From NCBI GenBank assembly GCA_003402375.1, contig QFXJ01000022.1:54468-118467 (forward strand): DNA of 64,000 bases, given 5' to 3'. Position 1 is the first letter of the stretch, and each line of letters begins with the position of its first letter. A model generated the notes under the pieces. The model worked only from the letters and a program-made list of their open reading frames with translations, searched no databases and was not told where the DNA came from. Position numbers and translations under genes: made by a program. The stretch is from Candidatus Nitrotoga sp. CP45 (GTDB lineage: Bacteria > Pseudomonadota > Gammaproteobacteria > Burkholderiales > Gallionellaceae). Below are positions 47,110 to 57,150 of this stretch, one piece after another.

Positions 47110-47200
47110 GAATTCTTAAGGTATGGCGATCCTACCTGCGTCCTAAAAGACACCCATGCGCCTTGGCAGATACGGGGTTATGGTAGATGAGTTCAGGTAA
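47110..47200 (-). ncRNA. Possible structured 3' UTR or small RNA downstream of ksgA
   Basis: On the minus strand, three potential hairpins run in series before the terminator: TGCC-AA-GGCGCA, GTGTC-TTTTAG-GACGC and AGGTA-GGATCGCCA-TACCT. Two loops carry GGA, as seen in CsrA/RsmE-binding RNAs, though two copies are few. No known RNA family was recognised. It may be a 3' UTR-derived regulatory RNA that shares the ksgA terminator, or only mRNA-protecting structure. Confidence 0.3.
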
Positions 47201-47241
47201 TCATTGATTTTTGCATGATCCAAACCAAGACGCTGATCGCG

Positions 47242-48003
47242 TCAACTGCATTCATCAGTGATGCGCGCGAACTCTGCCACTCCCAGGTTTTCCGCGCGCA
47301 GTTGCGCATCTATTCCCAGCCGGATGAAATCATCTTCCGTCAAATAGGCCTTGAGCGTGTTACGCAGGGTTTTGCGCCGTTGCCCGAAGGCTGCGGCGAC
47401 AATTTGTGCAAATAATTTTTCGTTTTGCACCAGCATTTCGTTCGCTGGCAGCGGGATCATGCGCACGATGGCGGAGTCAACTTTAGGTGAGGGACGAAAA
47501 GATTCCGGCGGAACGTCGAGTAACTTTTCCATGTGGAAACGGTATTGCAACATTACCGATAAGCGGCCATAGGCTGGGGTTGATGGTTCAGCCACCATGC
47601 GCTCCACTACTTCGTTCTGCAACATAAAGTGCATGTCGCGTATGCGTTCGCAGTAGTCTGAGAAGTGGAACAGCAGCGGGGAAGAAATGTTATAGGGCAG
47701 ATTGCCGACAATGCGCAAGGGTGCGGGCAATTGCGCCAGGTCAAACTTAAGTGCGTCTCCCGCATGGATGATCAGCTTATCCTGTGGGTAGTCTTTTTCC
47801 AAGCGCGCGATAATGTCGCGATCGATCTCTACTACATGCAGTTGATTAAGCCGCTGCAGCAAAGGGCGAGTCAGCGCACCCAGGCCAGGGCCGATTTCCA
47901 CCATGATGTCCGCTGCTTCCGGGCGGATGACGCGGATGATGTCGGAAATGATTTGTTCATCCACCAGGAAATTTTGACCAAATCTTTTACGTGCTTTATG
48001 CAT
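47242..48003 (-). CDS. rsmA: 16S rRNA dimethyladenosine transferase
   Basis: The 253-residue KsgA protein starts [18 protein letters not shown], with the SAM motif [15 protein letters not shown] and the catalytic [14 protein letters not shown]. It dimethylates A1518 and A1519 of 16S rRNA late in 30S assembly. It follows pdxA by about 50 bases in the usual lptD-surA-pdxA-ksgA order. Confidence 0.97.
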   Translation of the reverse strand: MHKARKRFGQNFLVDEQIISDIIRVIRPEAADIMVEIGPGLGALTRPLLQRLNQLHVVEIDRDIIARLEKDYPQDKLIIHAGDALKFDLAQLPAPLRIVGNLPYNISSPLLFHFSDYCERIRDMHFMLQNEVVERMVAEPSTPAYGRLSVMLQYRFHMEKLLDVPPESFRPSPKVDSAIVRMIPLPANEMLVQNEKLFAQIVAAAFGQRRKTLRNTLKAYLTEDDFIRLGIDAQLRAENLGVAEFARITDECS

Positions 48004-48056
48004 GGGAGTACCAAGAAATTTTCATTTCTGCTTTCGCGAGGATAACGATCTCTCGA

Positions 48057-49058
48057 TCAAAGGCGGGCTGGATCATGCGGTCTTGCGTGTTGCGCCATAT
48101 CTGCTGCCATCTGAATCGCTTCAAGCATGCTGCCTGCCTCAGCACGCCCACTACCGGCCAGTTCCAGCGCGGTACCGTGATCTACGGAAGTACGAATGAT
48201 GGGCAGGCCCAGCGTCACGTTTACCCCCCGCCCGAAGCTGGCGTGCTTCAATACCGGTAGCCCTTGGTCGTGGTACATGGCCAGCACGCAGTCGCATTGT
48301 GCAAGCCGTTGCGGGGTAAAAAGCGTGTCAGCGGGTAGGGGGGCGCTGACATTCATGCCTTGCGCGCGCAATCGATCCAGCACCGGAATCATAATGTCGA
48401 TTTCTTCGCGTCCAAGATAGCCGCCCTCACCTGCATGAGGATTGAGTCCGGCAACCAAAATGCGAGGCTTGGCAATGCCGAAACGCCGCATCAAATCACG
48501 TTGAATGACGCGCAGCACATTTTCCAATAATGCTGGCGAAATTGCGTCGGCTACCTGCCGCAAAGGCAGGTGGGTGGTGGCCAGCGCCACACGCAGGCCG
48601 CCGCCCACAAGCATCATGACAACTTGCTCGGCATGCAATTTTTCCGCTAGAAATTCAGTGTGCCCAGTGAAAGGAATGCCAGCATCATTGATGACACCTT
48701 TGTGTACAGGCAAGGTGACCATGCCAGCGAATTCGCCCGACTGGCAACCTTGCATCGCGCGGATTAGCAGATTGAGCACATAAGGACTGTTGGCTGGATT
48801 CAGCAGGCCGGCCTGAACGGGTTGTGCCGTTGGCACATGCAGCACACGTAAATGACCGGATGGTAGAGGCAATATTTGCTGCGGATCATAATCATGCCAT
48901 TGAACACTTAGCCCAAGCAGCGCTGCGCGCTGTTGCAACATGTTTTTGTCGGCCAGCACCACCAGTGCCTGCCCTTGTTGGGCCAATTGTAGACATAGGT
49001 CGGGGCCAATGCCAGCAGGCTCACCGGCAGCGATAGCCAATAATGCGGTTTGCACCAT
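48057..49058 (-). CDS. pdxA: 4-hydroxythreonine-4-phosphate dehydrogenase
   Basis: The 333-residue enzyme has [15 protein letters not shown] at the N-terminus, the metal site region [16 protein letters not shown] and the C-terminal [20 protein letters not shown]. It oxidises 4-phosphohydroxy-L-threonine in pyridoxal phosphate synthesis. It shares one base with surA upstream, so the two are coupled. Confidence 0.96.
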   Translation of the reverse strand: MVQTALLAIAAGEPAGIGPDLCLQLAQQGQALVVLADKNMLQQRAALLGLSVQWHDYDPQQILPLPSGHLRVLHVPTAQPVQAGLLNPANSPYVLNLLIRAMQGCQSGEFAGMVTLPVHKGVINDAGIPFTGHTEFLAEKLHAEQVVMMLVGGGLRVALATTHLPLRQVADAISPALLENVLRVIQRDLMRRFGIAKPRILVAGLNPHAGEGGYLGREEIDIMIPVLDRLRAQGMNVSAPLPADTLFTPQRLAQCDCVLAMYHDQGLPVLKHASFGRGVNVTLGLPIIRTSVDHGTALELAGSGRAEAGSMLEAIQMAADMAQHARPHDPARL

Positions 49059-50542
49059 TAGGGCGTTTGTTCGAGGCGATACTCAATGGTAGCCCCGTCG
49101 CGTAACTGGCGCAGCCAGTCTTGATATGCAGCGTCGGACTTATCGGCACGTATCGCCATTTGTGCTTGTTTCTTTTTCTCTTTCACACTGACATCGGTGT
49201 TGCGGCGGTCTAATACCTGGATCAAATGCCAGCCGAAGGCAGATTGCACGGTGCTACTCATCTGTCCGATTTCTAATTGATCCATTGCGGCCTCAAATTC
49301 AGGCACCGTTTCGCCAGGTGAAATCCAGCCTAGATCGCCACCCTTCGCAGCACTACCGTCTTCAGAATAAAGCTTGGCCTGCTTGGAAAAATCAGCCCCC
49401 TTTTCTATTCGTTGTTTGATGATCAACAGACGATTCTTGGCTTCATTTTCTGGCACCAGTTCGCTGGTTTTTATCAGGATGTGGCGTACTTGGGTTTGTA
49501 TAATGACTATTGGATTCTCTTTGTTGCGTTTTTCAAGCAACTTGAGGATGTGGAAACCATTCGGGCTGCGAAACACTGGGCTGGTCTCACCGGGAGTCAT
49601 TTTTTTCATTACTTCCAGAAAAATGGCAGGGGTACGATCAGCTGATCGCCATCCCAGATTGCCGCCTTCCAAAGCGTCCTTGGCATCAGAAAATCCGGCC
49701 GCCACTTGGGCAAATTCTGCGCCACCGCGCAATTGTGCCAAGGCTTGCTCGGCGCGTTGCCGGGTAGCCTGGATTTTATCGGCACTGGCTTGTTCCGGCA
49801 CCAGTACCAAAATGTGCGCTAAATGGTACTCCTCTCCCTTACCTAATTGCTTGGCTTGGTTATTAAGGTAGTTTTCGATCTCGCCGTCGCTAATCACCAG
49901 CTTACTGTCCACTTCACGCTCGCGCAGACGAGCGTAAGTAATTTCGCCGCGAATTTCCTCCCGAAATTTTTTGAAGCTTACCCCGTCTTGCTCCAGCTGG
50001 GCGCGAAATTCGGTCAACGAAGGGAATTTATTTTCCTTAGCGACGCGCTGCAAGGTTTTGTCGAGCTGGATATCATCAATGCGTATGCCAGTTTCCTTGG
50101 CAAATTGGATTTGCAACATTTCCGTGATCATCCGTTCCAGTATTTGTTTCTTTAACATATCTGGGGCAGGCAAGGCTGTACCCTGTTTTTTCAATTGGCG
50201 TTCTACGTTACTAAGCCTGTCTTCAAGTTCGTAACGGGTAATCGCATCGTTGTTTACAACTGCAACAATCTGGTCAATCAATCTAAGCTGCGTTTGCGAC
50301 GCGATGTTTTTCGTTGTATCGGTGGCTTGCACATCAACGGCGGGGGATATAGCTGGGCTCTGAGGCGAGATTTTTTTTGTTACGTCGGGGGCTGGTACAT
50401 CAGTAGCAGGAGATGTACTTTTATTTTGTAACTTAATTTTTTTGGTTGTGGCGGAGGCTTTCTGCAAGCCAGCGGCAGAGGCATTTGCCGCGCTGACTAG
50501 TGATACAAAAAGAAGTACCAGCATCGACTTGACATACAGCAT
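49058..50542 (-). CDS. surA: Periplasmic chaperone / peptidyl-prolyl isomerase SurA
   Basis: From the ATG at 50542 the protein has 494 residues with a signal peptide ([20 protein letters not shown]). A SurA N-domain ([19 protein letters not shown]) and two parvulin domains ([10 protein letters not shown] and RHILIKTS starts) follow. Between the signal and N-domain is an unusual Thr/Lys/Pro/Asp insert of about 2.5 tandem 22-residue repeats. SurA helps fold outer-membrane proteins, LptD above all, whose gene lies just upstream. A longer start at 50602 would overlap lptD by 29 bases. Confidence 0.94.
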   Translation of the reverse strand: MLYVKSMLVLLFVSLVSAANASAAGLQKASATTKKIKLQNKSTSPATDVPAPDVTKKISPQSPAISPAVDVQATDTTKNIASQTQLRLIDQIVAVVNNDAITRYELEDRLSNVERQLKKQGTALPAPDMLKKQILERMITEMLQIQFAKETGIRIDDIQLDKTLQRVAKENKFPSLTEFRAQLEQDGVSFKKFREEIRGEITYARLREREVDSKLVISDGEIENYLNNQAKQLGKGEEYHLAHILVLVPEQASADKIQATRQRAEQALAQLRGGAEFAQVAAGFSDAKDALEGGNLGWRSADRTPAIFLEVMKKMTPGETSPVFRSPNGFHILKLLEKRNKENPIVIIQTQVRHILIKTSELVPENEAKNRLLIIKQRIEKGADFSKQAKLYSEDGSAAKGGDLGWISPGETVPEFEAAMDQLEIGQMSSTVQSAFGWHLIQVLDRRNTDVSVKEKKKQAQMAIRADKSDAAYQDWLRQLRDGATIEYRLEQTP

Positions 50543-50573
50543 AGTATCTTTAGATTTCCTAAATGAGAATTTG

Positions 50574-52793
50574 TTAGCGTAATCCCTGCTCTGAGCTAAC
50601 AACTGCGGGTTGGTTCAATTTTGTAAAGCCGGCAATGCTCTGGCGCAATGCATTCAAAGGATCGGAACCTATCCTGACCATGCCATTCAATTCTAATTGC
50701 ACAAAGATACCGGTTGAAAGCTCATTGGTGGCTGTAGCAAAACGTTGTGCCACTACCCGCAGTGCCCAACAGCTTTCATTATACTCGAGCCCGCTCAGCA
50801 GCTCCAAAATACGGTTGTCCTGCAGGGAATAATTCCAGCGTGCCATCATGCTCCAACGTCTCGAGAATGGCCATTGGGTAGATATGTCCACTTGTCTCAG
50901 GCTGTCACGCGTAAAGCGGTAACCCAGGTTGAGCACTTTGCCGCTTTCGGGCTGGTAACGCGCGCCCACATTTAATTTCTCTTCGCGTCCTTGGTTGGGG
51001 TTATATTGGAAGGCGGTGTTCAAGGACAACTTGGGGGTAATCTGACCCAAGACAGCAAGCAAAATATCCGATTTATTGTTGGTGACTTGCTCGGGAGTTA
51101 CCAGACTTACCAACGGTGTCTTGAAGCTAAAACGCTGACCTATGGCTACGCGCAATCGCTCCGCACCACTATTGGCTTCAAGCAGGCGCGAGGTAAGTGA
51201 CAGTGTTACATGTTTGGCATCACCAATGCGATCGCTACCGAAAAAGCGATTTTCAGTAAACATCTGGGCAAAGTTGAAGTCAGCCTGGGCTGTGTCGAAA
51301 TTCGGCAGCAGGTCTTGATTGCGATATGGAATGTATAAGAAATAAGCGCGCGGCTCCAACGTCTGTACGTAATTCCGTTTTCCCACATTCCAATCGCGTT
51401 CCAGCACCATGCCGCTGTCCAGGCTAACAATCGGCAAAGTCCGTGTTGCATCGGGCAGTGCCGCCAAATTGTTATCACCCAATGCATAATAGGTGTGATG
51501 TACGCCAAATTTTGGGGTCACATAAAATGATGGTGTAGTAATTAGCGGGTAACTTACACTGGGGTACATGACCAGACGTCGCCCACTAACAGCTGTGGGA
51601 TGGCTAAAATTTACAAATTCTCCGGTAAATGCCACATTTGCCCCGGCCAGTGGACGTAGCGCGCCCACGGTTATTTGCGGCAAGCGACGATATGGCTCCA
51701 GAACTGGCGCAGCAGGATCTTGCAAGGTTTGATAGCTTTGCATGCGTGCCGCTGCATTCCACCAGCTCCCACCGTAGGACACTATGCCTTCGCGCACTAA
51801 ATTGGTTAATGACGTGCTGCTCACCGCGTTTGATAGGTCACGGAAATAGGTATGGTCTGATACGTAGTTGAAGTTTGTTGATGCGCTTAACCCATAACCC
51901 AAGTTCTGCGTATGCTTGAGCGATGTCCGTAAACGGGTGCTGTTAGTAAGGGCATCATTAGGTAATACGTCTAAATGAGCCTCACCGGCATAATTTTTGT
52001 CTATATAGCGAAATTCGTTGTTAAGCATTAGCCCCCGCTTGGCCATTGCGCGCGGTGCGATGGTCGCATCACGGTTGGGTGCAATGTTCCAGTAATAGGG
52101 CAACGTCACTTCACTACCGCTCCTTGCGGTACTACCGAACACCGGGCCAAGAAAACCCGATTGACGTTTGTCACTGAGCGAAAAATCCATCCACGGCATA
52201 TACAAAATAGGCACACCCAGAAACTCCATGCGGGCGTTGCGTGCCACCCCTATTTGGCGGTCGTTGTCAATTTCCAGTTGGCTCGCCTTTAGCATCCAGT
52301 CGTCGTTACCTATAGGGCAGATGGTATATGCCACATTCTGGACGGTGTATTTCTGTCGGCCTTCCATATGCAGGATATCGGCGCTCCCGCGCGATTTGTT
52401 GACGGCCATCTGAAACGTCGGCTTCGTCATATCGCCGATATTTGTATCCAAATTAAGCTTGACATGCGGGCCTTGTATCTTGATACCATTTTGCTCCACG
52501 CGTACCGCGCCATCGGCAACCAATTCTTGGCTGCTTTGCTTGAATACCACGCGATCGGCGAATATAGCCTGCCCGCGCTTGCGCAACTCGACCTCGCCGC
52601 TAGCAATAACCTGATTTTCAGTCTGGCCTTCCACGCGCTGTGCCGAAATGAAAGCAGGCGTATCTTCGTCGCCTTTTGGCAAATTCATGAAGGTACGGTC
52701 AAGTTTCAGCCGCAAAACCTCGCCCTCAGCGTAAACCATAGGTGTAAAAATGCAGAGCAGGGAAAGCGCAACGAGGTTAAGGCGCAAATGCAT
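50574..52793 (-). CDS. lptD: LPS-assembly outer membrane protein LptD
   Basis: From the ATG at 52793 the protein has 739 residues, with a signal peptide ending MVYAEGE, an OstA-type jellyroll (KQSSQELVADGAVRVEQNG) and a C-terminal beta-barrel. The mature protein shows two cysteines, in YTICPIGND and NESCWALRV, suited to a single interdomain disulfide; E. coli LptD has four. It inserts LPS into the outer leaflet together with LptE. It is first in the lptD-surA-pdxA-ksgA run. Confidence 0.95.
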   Translation of the reverse strand: MHLRLNLVALSLLCIFTPMVYAEGEVLRLKLDRTFMNLPKGDEDTPAFISAQRVEGQTENQVIASGEVELRKRGQAIFADRVVFKQSSQELVADGAVRVEQNGIKIQGPHVKLNLDTNIGDMTKPTFQMAVNKSRGSADILHMEGRQKYTVQNVAYTICPIGNDDWMLKASQLEIDNDRQIGVARNARMEFLGVPILYMPWMDFSLSDKRQSGFLGPVFGSTARSGSEVTLPYYWNIAPNRDATIAPRAMAKRGLMLNNEFRYIDKNYAGEAHLDVLPNDALTNSTRLRTSLKHTQNLGYGLSASTNFNYVSDHTYFRDLSNAVSSTSLTNLVREGIVSYGGSWWNAAARMQSYQTLQDPAAPVLEPYRRLPQITVGALRPLAGANVAFTGEFVNFSHPTAVSGRRLVMYPSVSYPLITTPSFYVTPKFGVHHTYYALGDNNLAALPDATRTLPIVSLDSGMVLERDWNVGKRNYVQTLEPRAYFLYIPYRNQDLLPNFDTAQADFNFAQMFTENRFFGSDRIGDAKHVTLSLTSRLLEANSGAERLRVAIGQRFSFKTPLVSLVTPEQVTNNKSDILLAVLGQITPKLSLNTAFQYNPNQGREEKLNVGARYQPESGKVLNLGYRFTRDSLRQVDISTQWPFSRRWSMMARWNYSLQDNRILELLSGLEYNESCWALRVVAQRFATATNELSTGIFVQLELNGMVRIGSDPLNALRQSIAGFTKLNQPAVVSSEQGLR

Positions 52794-52862
52794 GGAGCAG
52801 GGTCGATAAATTAAGGTGCTAAAATCGCACAAATCCACGATTTAGGCAATCCAAAATCTATA

Positions 52863-53855
52863 ATGAAACGTCAACAACAGATTAAGACATGGCTGCATAG
52901 CAAATTTCCCGATAGTGCTTTCAATATTTCGCCCGCTTCTGCCGATGCCAGCTTCCGCCGTTATTTTCGCGCCACATTCGCCGACCACACACTAATAGTG
53001 ATGGACGCGCCACCCAAAAATGAGGATTGTCGCCCGTTCATCCATATCGCCCAGCTGTTTGGCACAGCAGGGGTGCACGTGCCACAGGTGCTGGCACAAG
53101 ATCTGGAACAAGGCTTTTTATTGTTAACTGACTTAGGCAACACCACGTACTTGCAAGCACTGAATTCCACTAATGCACGCGAACTATACGGCGCCGCTAC
53201 CGATGCATTGATCACTATTCAGCTAACGAGCCGCGAATTTGAACTCCCCCCCTACGATCAAGCACTGCTTATGCGCGAAATGTACCTGTTTCCTGAATGG
53301 TATGTCGCTAAACATTTGCAGGTCACGCTAGACGAGAAACTAAATGCAGCATTAGAAACTGTGTTTCAGCGCATCGTACAAAATAATTTGGCACAGCCAC
53401 GTGTGTTTGTTCATCGTGATTACCATTCACGTAACTTGATGGTCAGTACACCTAACCCGGGTATTTTAGATTTTCAGGATGCAGTCTATGGGCCGATTAC
53501 ATATGATTTGGTCTCGCTATTTAAAGATGCTTATATTCATTGGGAAGAAGCCGAAGTGCTGGATTGGCTAATTCGTTACTGGGAAAAAGCGCGCAAGTCT
53601 GGGCTGCCAGTACACAATGACTTTTCCGATTTTTTCCGGGATTATGAATGGATGGGCGTACAGCGGCATTTGAAAGTATTGGGCATTTTTGCGCGTCTGT
53701 ATCACCGGGACAGCAAGGACGGTTATCTGAAAGACTTACCGCTGGTAATGGATTATTTGCGCCGCGCTTGTGAACGTTACATAGATTTAAAGCCGCTACT
53801 GCATATACTGGATATCCTGGAGAAAAAGCAACCAGTCGTGGGGTACACCTTTTGA
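52863..53855 (+). CDS. amgK: N-acetylmuramate/N-acetylglucosamine kinase AmgK-like
   Basis: The 330-residue protein has an aminoglycoside phosphotransferase-like kinase fold: the catalytic loop is VFVHRDYHSRNLMV and the metal aspartate lies in ILDFQDAVYGPITYDLVSLF. It is followed at once by murU, its partner in the MurNAc recycling route that bypasses de novo UDP-MurNAc synthesis. It is divergent from lptD, as in Pseudomonas. Confidence 0.93.
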   Translation: MKRQQQIKTWLHSKFPDSAFNISPASADASFRRYFRATFADHTLIVMDAPPKNEDCRPFIHIAQLFGTAGVHVPQVLAQDLEQGFLLLTDLGNTTYLQALNSTNARELYGAATDALITIQLTSREFELPPYDQALLMREMYLFPEWYVAKHLQVTLDEKLNAALETVFQRIVQNNLAQPRVFVHRDYHSRNLMVSTPNPGILDFQDAVYGPITYDLVSLFKDAYIHWEEAEVLDWLIRYWEKARKSGLPVHNDFSDFFRDYEWMGVQRHLKVLGIFARLYHRDSKDGYLKDLPLVMDYLRRACERYIDLKPLLHILDILEKKQPVVGYTF

Positions 53856-54550
53856 AAACCATGCTTCTAGCCGCCGGACGTGGTGAACGCATGCGTCCGC
53901 TCACCGACCACATACCCAAGCCCTTATTGCAAGCCGGTGGCAAATCGCTCATTGTGTGGCATATCGAGAATATGGCAAGAGCGGGCATCTGTGACCTGGT
54001 AATAAATCACGCACATCTCGGCAATCAAATCGAAACTGCGTTAGGAGATGGCTGCCAGTTCGGCATACGCATCCGCTACTCAGCGGAGAATCCCGTTCTT
54101 GAAACCGCAGGGGGTATCGCGAATGCATTACCGTTATTGGGTGATGCGCCGTTTGCCGTTATCAACAGCGATATTTACTGCGATTATGATTTTGCTCAAC
54201 TTCCCGAACGTGCGGCTGCACTCGAAGCAAGCGGCGACACTGCACATCTGGTGTTAGTCAACAATCCTGCGCACCATCCCAATGGGGATTTTGGTTTAAT
54301 CAGTGGCAGGGTAGTCAATAACACACCCGCATTTACTTTCAGTGGTATAGGAATTTACCAGCCCGGCTTATTCGCAAATATCCCACGCGGCACCGTTGCA
54401 CCTCTCGCACCGCTCTTACGCACCCAGATTGCGCTGGGTAAAGTAAGCGGCGAACATTATAGGGGCCGCTGGCTGGATGTGGGAACGCCGCAGCGCCTTG
54501 AAAAACTCGACAACGAATTACGTTCACAGCACAATGCCACCCATGTTTAA
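53852..54550 (+). CDS. murU: N-acetylmuramate-1-phosphate uridylyltransferase
   Basis: A 232-residue nucleotidyltransferase starting (TTG) MKTMLLAAGRGERMRPLTDH, the NTP-binding signature, with VINSDIYCDYDF as metal site and RWLDVGTPQRLEKLD at the end. It makes UDP-MurNAc from MurNAc-1-phosphate. The TTG start overlaps the amgK stop by four bases; an ATG three codons later is an alternative. Confidence 0.93.
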   Translation: MKTMLLAAGRGERMRPLTDHIPKPLLQAGGKSLIVWHIENMARAGICDLVINHAHLGNQIETALGDGCQFGIRIRYSAENPVLETAGGIANALPLLGDAPFAVINSDIYCDYDFAQLPERAAALEASGDTAHLVLVNNPAHHPNGDFGLISGRVVNNTPAFTFSGIGIYQPGLFANIPRGTVAPLAPLLRTQIALGKVSGEHYRGRWLDVGTPQRLEKLDNELRSQHNATHV

Positions 54551-55847
54551 TACCTCTCTTTATGCCAGCCGCCGTAACCGCCTTATTAGTCAGATGCAGC
54601 GTGGCATTGCTGTTATTCCCACCGCACCGGAAGTGTTGCGCAATGGCGATGCGCATTATTCTTATCGTTTTGATAGCCACTTCCACTACCTTACCGGTTT
54701 TGATGAACCGGAAGCCGTGCTCGTGCTGATTGCTGGCGCCACCCCGCAGTCCATTCTGTTCTGTCGCGCGAAAGATATGGAGCGCGAAATATGGGATGGT
54801 TTTCGCCACGGTCCAGACGGTGCGAAAGAAAAATTTGGCTTCGATGCTGCATTTCCCATCGCACTACTGGATGAAAAACTCACCGAGCTGATGGGCAACC
54901 AGTCCGCGCTGTTCCATCCACTTGGCGCTCATGCCCCGTGGGATGATCGCATTCTTGCGCTGCGCGCAAGTGTGCAGGCAAAGGTGCGTAGCGGCATAAC
55001 CGCGCCAAATGAGATCCATGACATACGCATGCTGCTTGATGAAATGCGTTTAATTAAAGATAGTGACGAACTTGCCATCATGCGCCGCTCCGCCGCCATT
55101 TCGGCTGCCGCGCATATCCGCGCGATGCGCGCCACACGCCCCGGCAAAATAGAATACGAAATCGAGGCAGAGCTGTTGCACGAATTTCGCAAAAACGGTG
55201 CGCAAGCGCCCGCCTATACCTCAATCGTTGCCGGCGGTGCCAATGCCTGCGTATTGCACTACATCAGCAACAATGCACAATTACAAGACGGTGAATTATT
55301 GCTGATAGATGCAGCCTGCGAAGTCGATGGCTATGCTGCAGACATCACCCGTACCTTTCCGGTAAATGGTCGCTTCAATGGTGCACAAAAAGACATCTAT
55401 GAGTTGGTGTTGACGGCACAGGCCGCCGCTATTGCAGCCGCACGCCCCGGCTCACACTGGAACGAACCGCATGATGCTGCCGTGCGCATGCTGGCGCAAG
55501 GCTTTGTCGACCTCAAGCTATGCAATGGCAGCGTCGATGCTGTGCTAGAAAGTGGCAGCTACAAACGCTTCTACATGCATCGAACTGGCCACTGGCTTGG
55601 CATGGATGTACATGATGTCGGCGCATACAAACTGGGCAATAATTGGCGCGCGCTGCAACCCGGTATGGCACTTACGATCGAACCGGGCTGTTATATCCGT
55701 CCGGCAGATGATGTGCCACAAGCATTCTGGAATATCGGTATCCGCATTGAAGATGATGTGGTCATTACCGAGCAAGGCTGCGAAGTGCTGACCGAAGCCG
55801 TACCCAAAACTGTCACGGCTATTGAAGATTTGATGAGACAGTCATGA
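54543..55847 (+). CDS. pepP: Xaa-Pro aminopeptidase P
   Basis: The M24 metallopeptidase of about 434 residues has an N-terminal domain starting SLYASRRNRLISQMQRG and a pita-bread catalytic domain. Metal ligands are in DAACEVDGYAADITRTFP, HRTGHWLGMDVHD, TIEPGCYI and GIRIEDDVVIT. It removes N-terminal residues before proline. ATG 54534 is an alternative start; either overlaps the end of murU. An ATGA overlap connects it to the UbiH-like gene, the usual pepP-ubiH order. Confidence 0.95.
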   Translation: MFNTSLYASRRNRLISQMQRGIAVIPTAPEVLRNGDAHYSYRFDSHFHYLTGFDEPEAVLVLIAGATPQSILFCRAKDMEREIWDGFRHGPDGAKEKFGFDAAFPIALLDEKLTELMGNQSALFHPLGAHAPWDDRILALRASVQAKVRSGITAPNEIHDIRMLLDEMRLIKDSDELAIMRRSAAISAAAHIRAMRATRPGKIEYEIEAELLHEFRKNGAQAPAYTSIVAGGANACVLHYISNNAQLQDGELLLIDAACEVDGYAADITRTFPVNGRFNGAQKDIYELVLTAQAAAIAAARPGSHWNEPHDAAVRMLAQGFVDLKLCNGSVDAVLESGSYKRFYMHRTGHWLGMDVHDVGAYKLGNNWRALQPGMALTIEPGCYIRPADDVPQAFWNIGIRIEDDVVITEQGCEVLTEAVPKTVTAIEDLMRQS

Positions 55848-57001
55848 ATGCACATTGCGACATCGCGATAGTCGGGGGGGGACCGGTTGGCACCGCGTTG
55901 ATGCTCGCACTGCGCGACAGCGGGTTGCAGATTGTCATGCTGGAAGCGCGCAAAATGGAACACGTGAGCGCTGACCCGCGCGCCTTGGCGTTGTCCAGTG
56001 GCAGCCGTCAGTTACTGGAGCGACTGGGGGTGTGGCAGAGTATTACGCAGATTTCGTTGATCAAGACCATCCACATTTCACAAAAAAATTCTTTTGGCCG
56101 CACCCTGTTACGTGCCAAAGAACTCCAGGTGTCGGAACTGGGCTACGTACTGCCCTACACTGCGCTGCAAAACGCATTACAAAGTACTGTAACGGGGAAC
56201 AAAGCAACTTGCCTCACTGGTGCTGTTGTTACGCAACTACAAAGCACATCGAATAGCGCATCCATTAACTACGAGCATGCCGGGCAAGACCACCAACTTG
56301 AAGCGCGTTTAGCAGTGGTGGCCGATGGGGGGAAATTGCTGGAAGCCGCCCATCCGCCGGAGATTCGCGATTACGGTCAAAGTGCCGTCATTGCACATGT
56401 CACCTGCACCCATCCGCAGCCGGACATCGCGTTCGAGCGCTTTACTATGCAGGGACCGTTGGCACTACTGCCGTTCAGGGACGGTTACGAACTGGTATGG
56501 ACCGCGGCACATGAAATGGCGCAAGAAATGCTGCACTGGAATGATGCCGCTTTTCTTGCCCAATTGCATCAACACTTCGGTGATCGGGTTGGGAAATTTT
56601 TGACAATCGGAAAACGCGCTTGCTTCCCTCTGCGGCTCAAGCGCGCACCTGAAATCACGCTGCCGCACACAGTATTGATCGGCAATGCTGCGCAGACGTT
56701 GCACCCTGTGGCAGGTCAAGGTTTTAACATGGGTCTGCGCGACGCGTGGGAACTGGCGCAAGAGATTCTTAACTGCGAACCTGAGGCGCTCGGTTCAGAT
56801 GCCATGCTTACCAGCTATCGCAAACAACGTCAGTTTGACCGCCATGCCGGCATACATTTCACCGATGGCCTGGTGCGTCTTTTCTCCAATGATCTGCTGC
56901 TGCTTAAATCAGGACGCGCGGCTGCACTTACGATACTGGACTGCCTGCCGGGCGCGAAGAAATTCGTAGCAAGACGCATGATGTTCGGAACTAACGGGTA
57001 G
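55844..57001 (+). CDS. ubiH: UbiH-family FAD-dependent ubiquinone hydroxylase
   Basis: The 385-residue flavoprotein has the N-terminal FAD motif DIAIVGGGPVGTALMLALRD and the C-terminal GNAAQTLHPVAGQGFNMGLR typical of UbiH/UbiF/UbiI/Coq6 hydroxylases. It hydroxylates the ubiquinone ring. The pepP-ubiH order favours UbiH (2-octaprenyl-6-methoxyphenol hydroxylase), but ring position cannot be decided from sequence alone. Confidence 0.9.
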   Translation: MNAHCDIAIVGGGPVGTALMLALRDSGLQIVMLEARKMEHVSADPRALALSSGSRQLLERLGVWQSITQISLIKTIHISQKNSFGRTLLRAKELQVSELGYVLPYTALQNALQSTVTGNKATCLTGAVVTQLQSTSNSASINYEHAGQDHQLEARLAVVADGGKLLEAAHPPEIRDYGQSAVIAHVTCTHPQPDIAFERFTMQGPLALLPFRDGYELVWTAAHEMAQEMLHWNDAAFLAQLHQHFGDRVGKFLTIGKRACFPLRLKRAPEITLPHTVLIGNAAQTLHPVAGQGFNMGLRDAWELAQEILNCEPEALGSDAMLTSYRKQRQFDRHAGIHFTDGLVRLFSNDLLLLKSGRAAALTILDCLPGAKKFVARRMMFGTNG

Positions 57002-57150
57002 AGAACATAGCGGCAAAAAGTCCAAGAAAAGCAATCCGGAAGGGCAAAACAAAACGGGCTGAACTTAACTTTTTGCACAGTCACACATATTTCGTAATTG
57101 GAATTCTGGAAATACGGTGCTTGTTCTGCGTAGCCTTAAGTTTCCATAGC

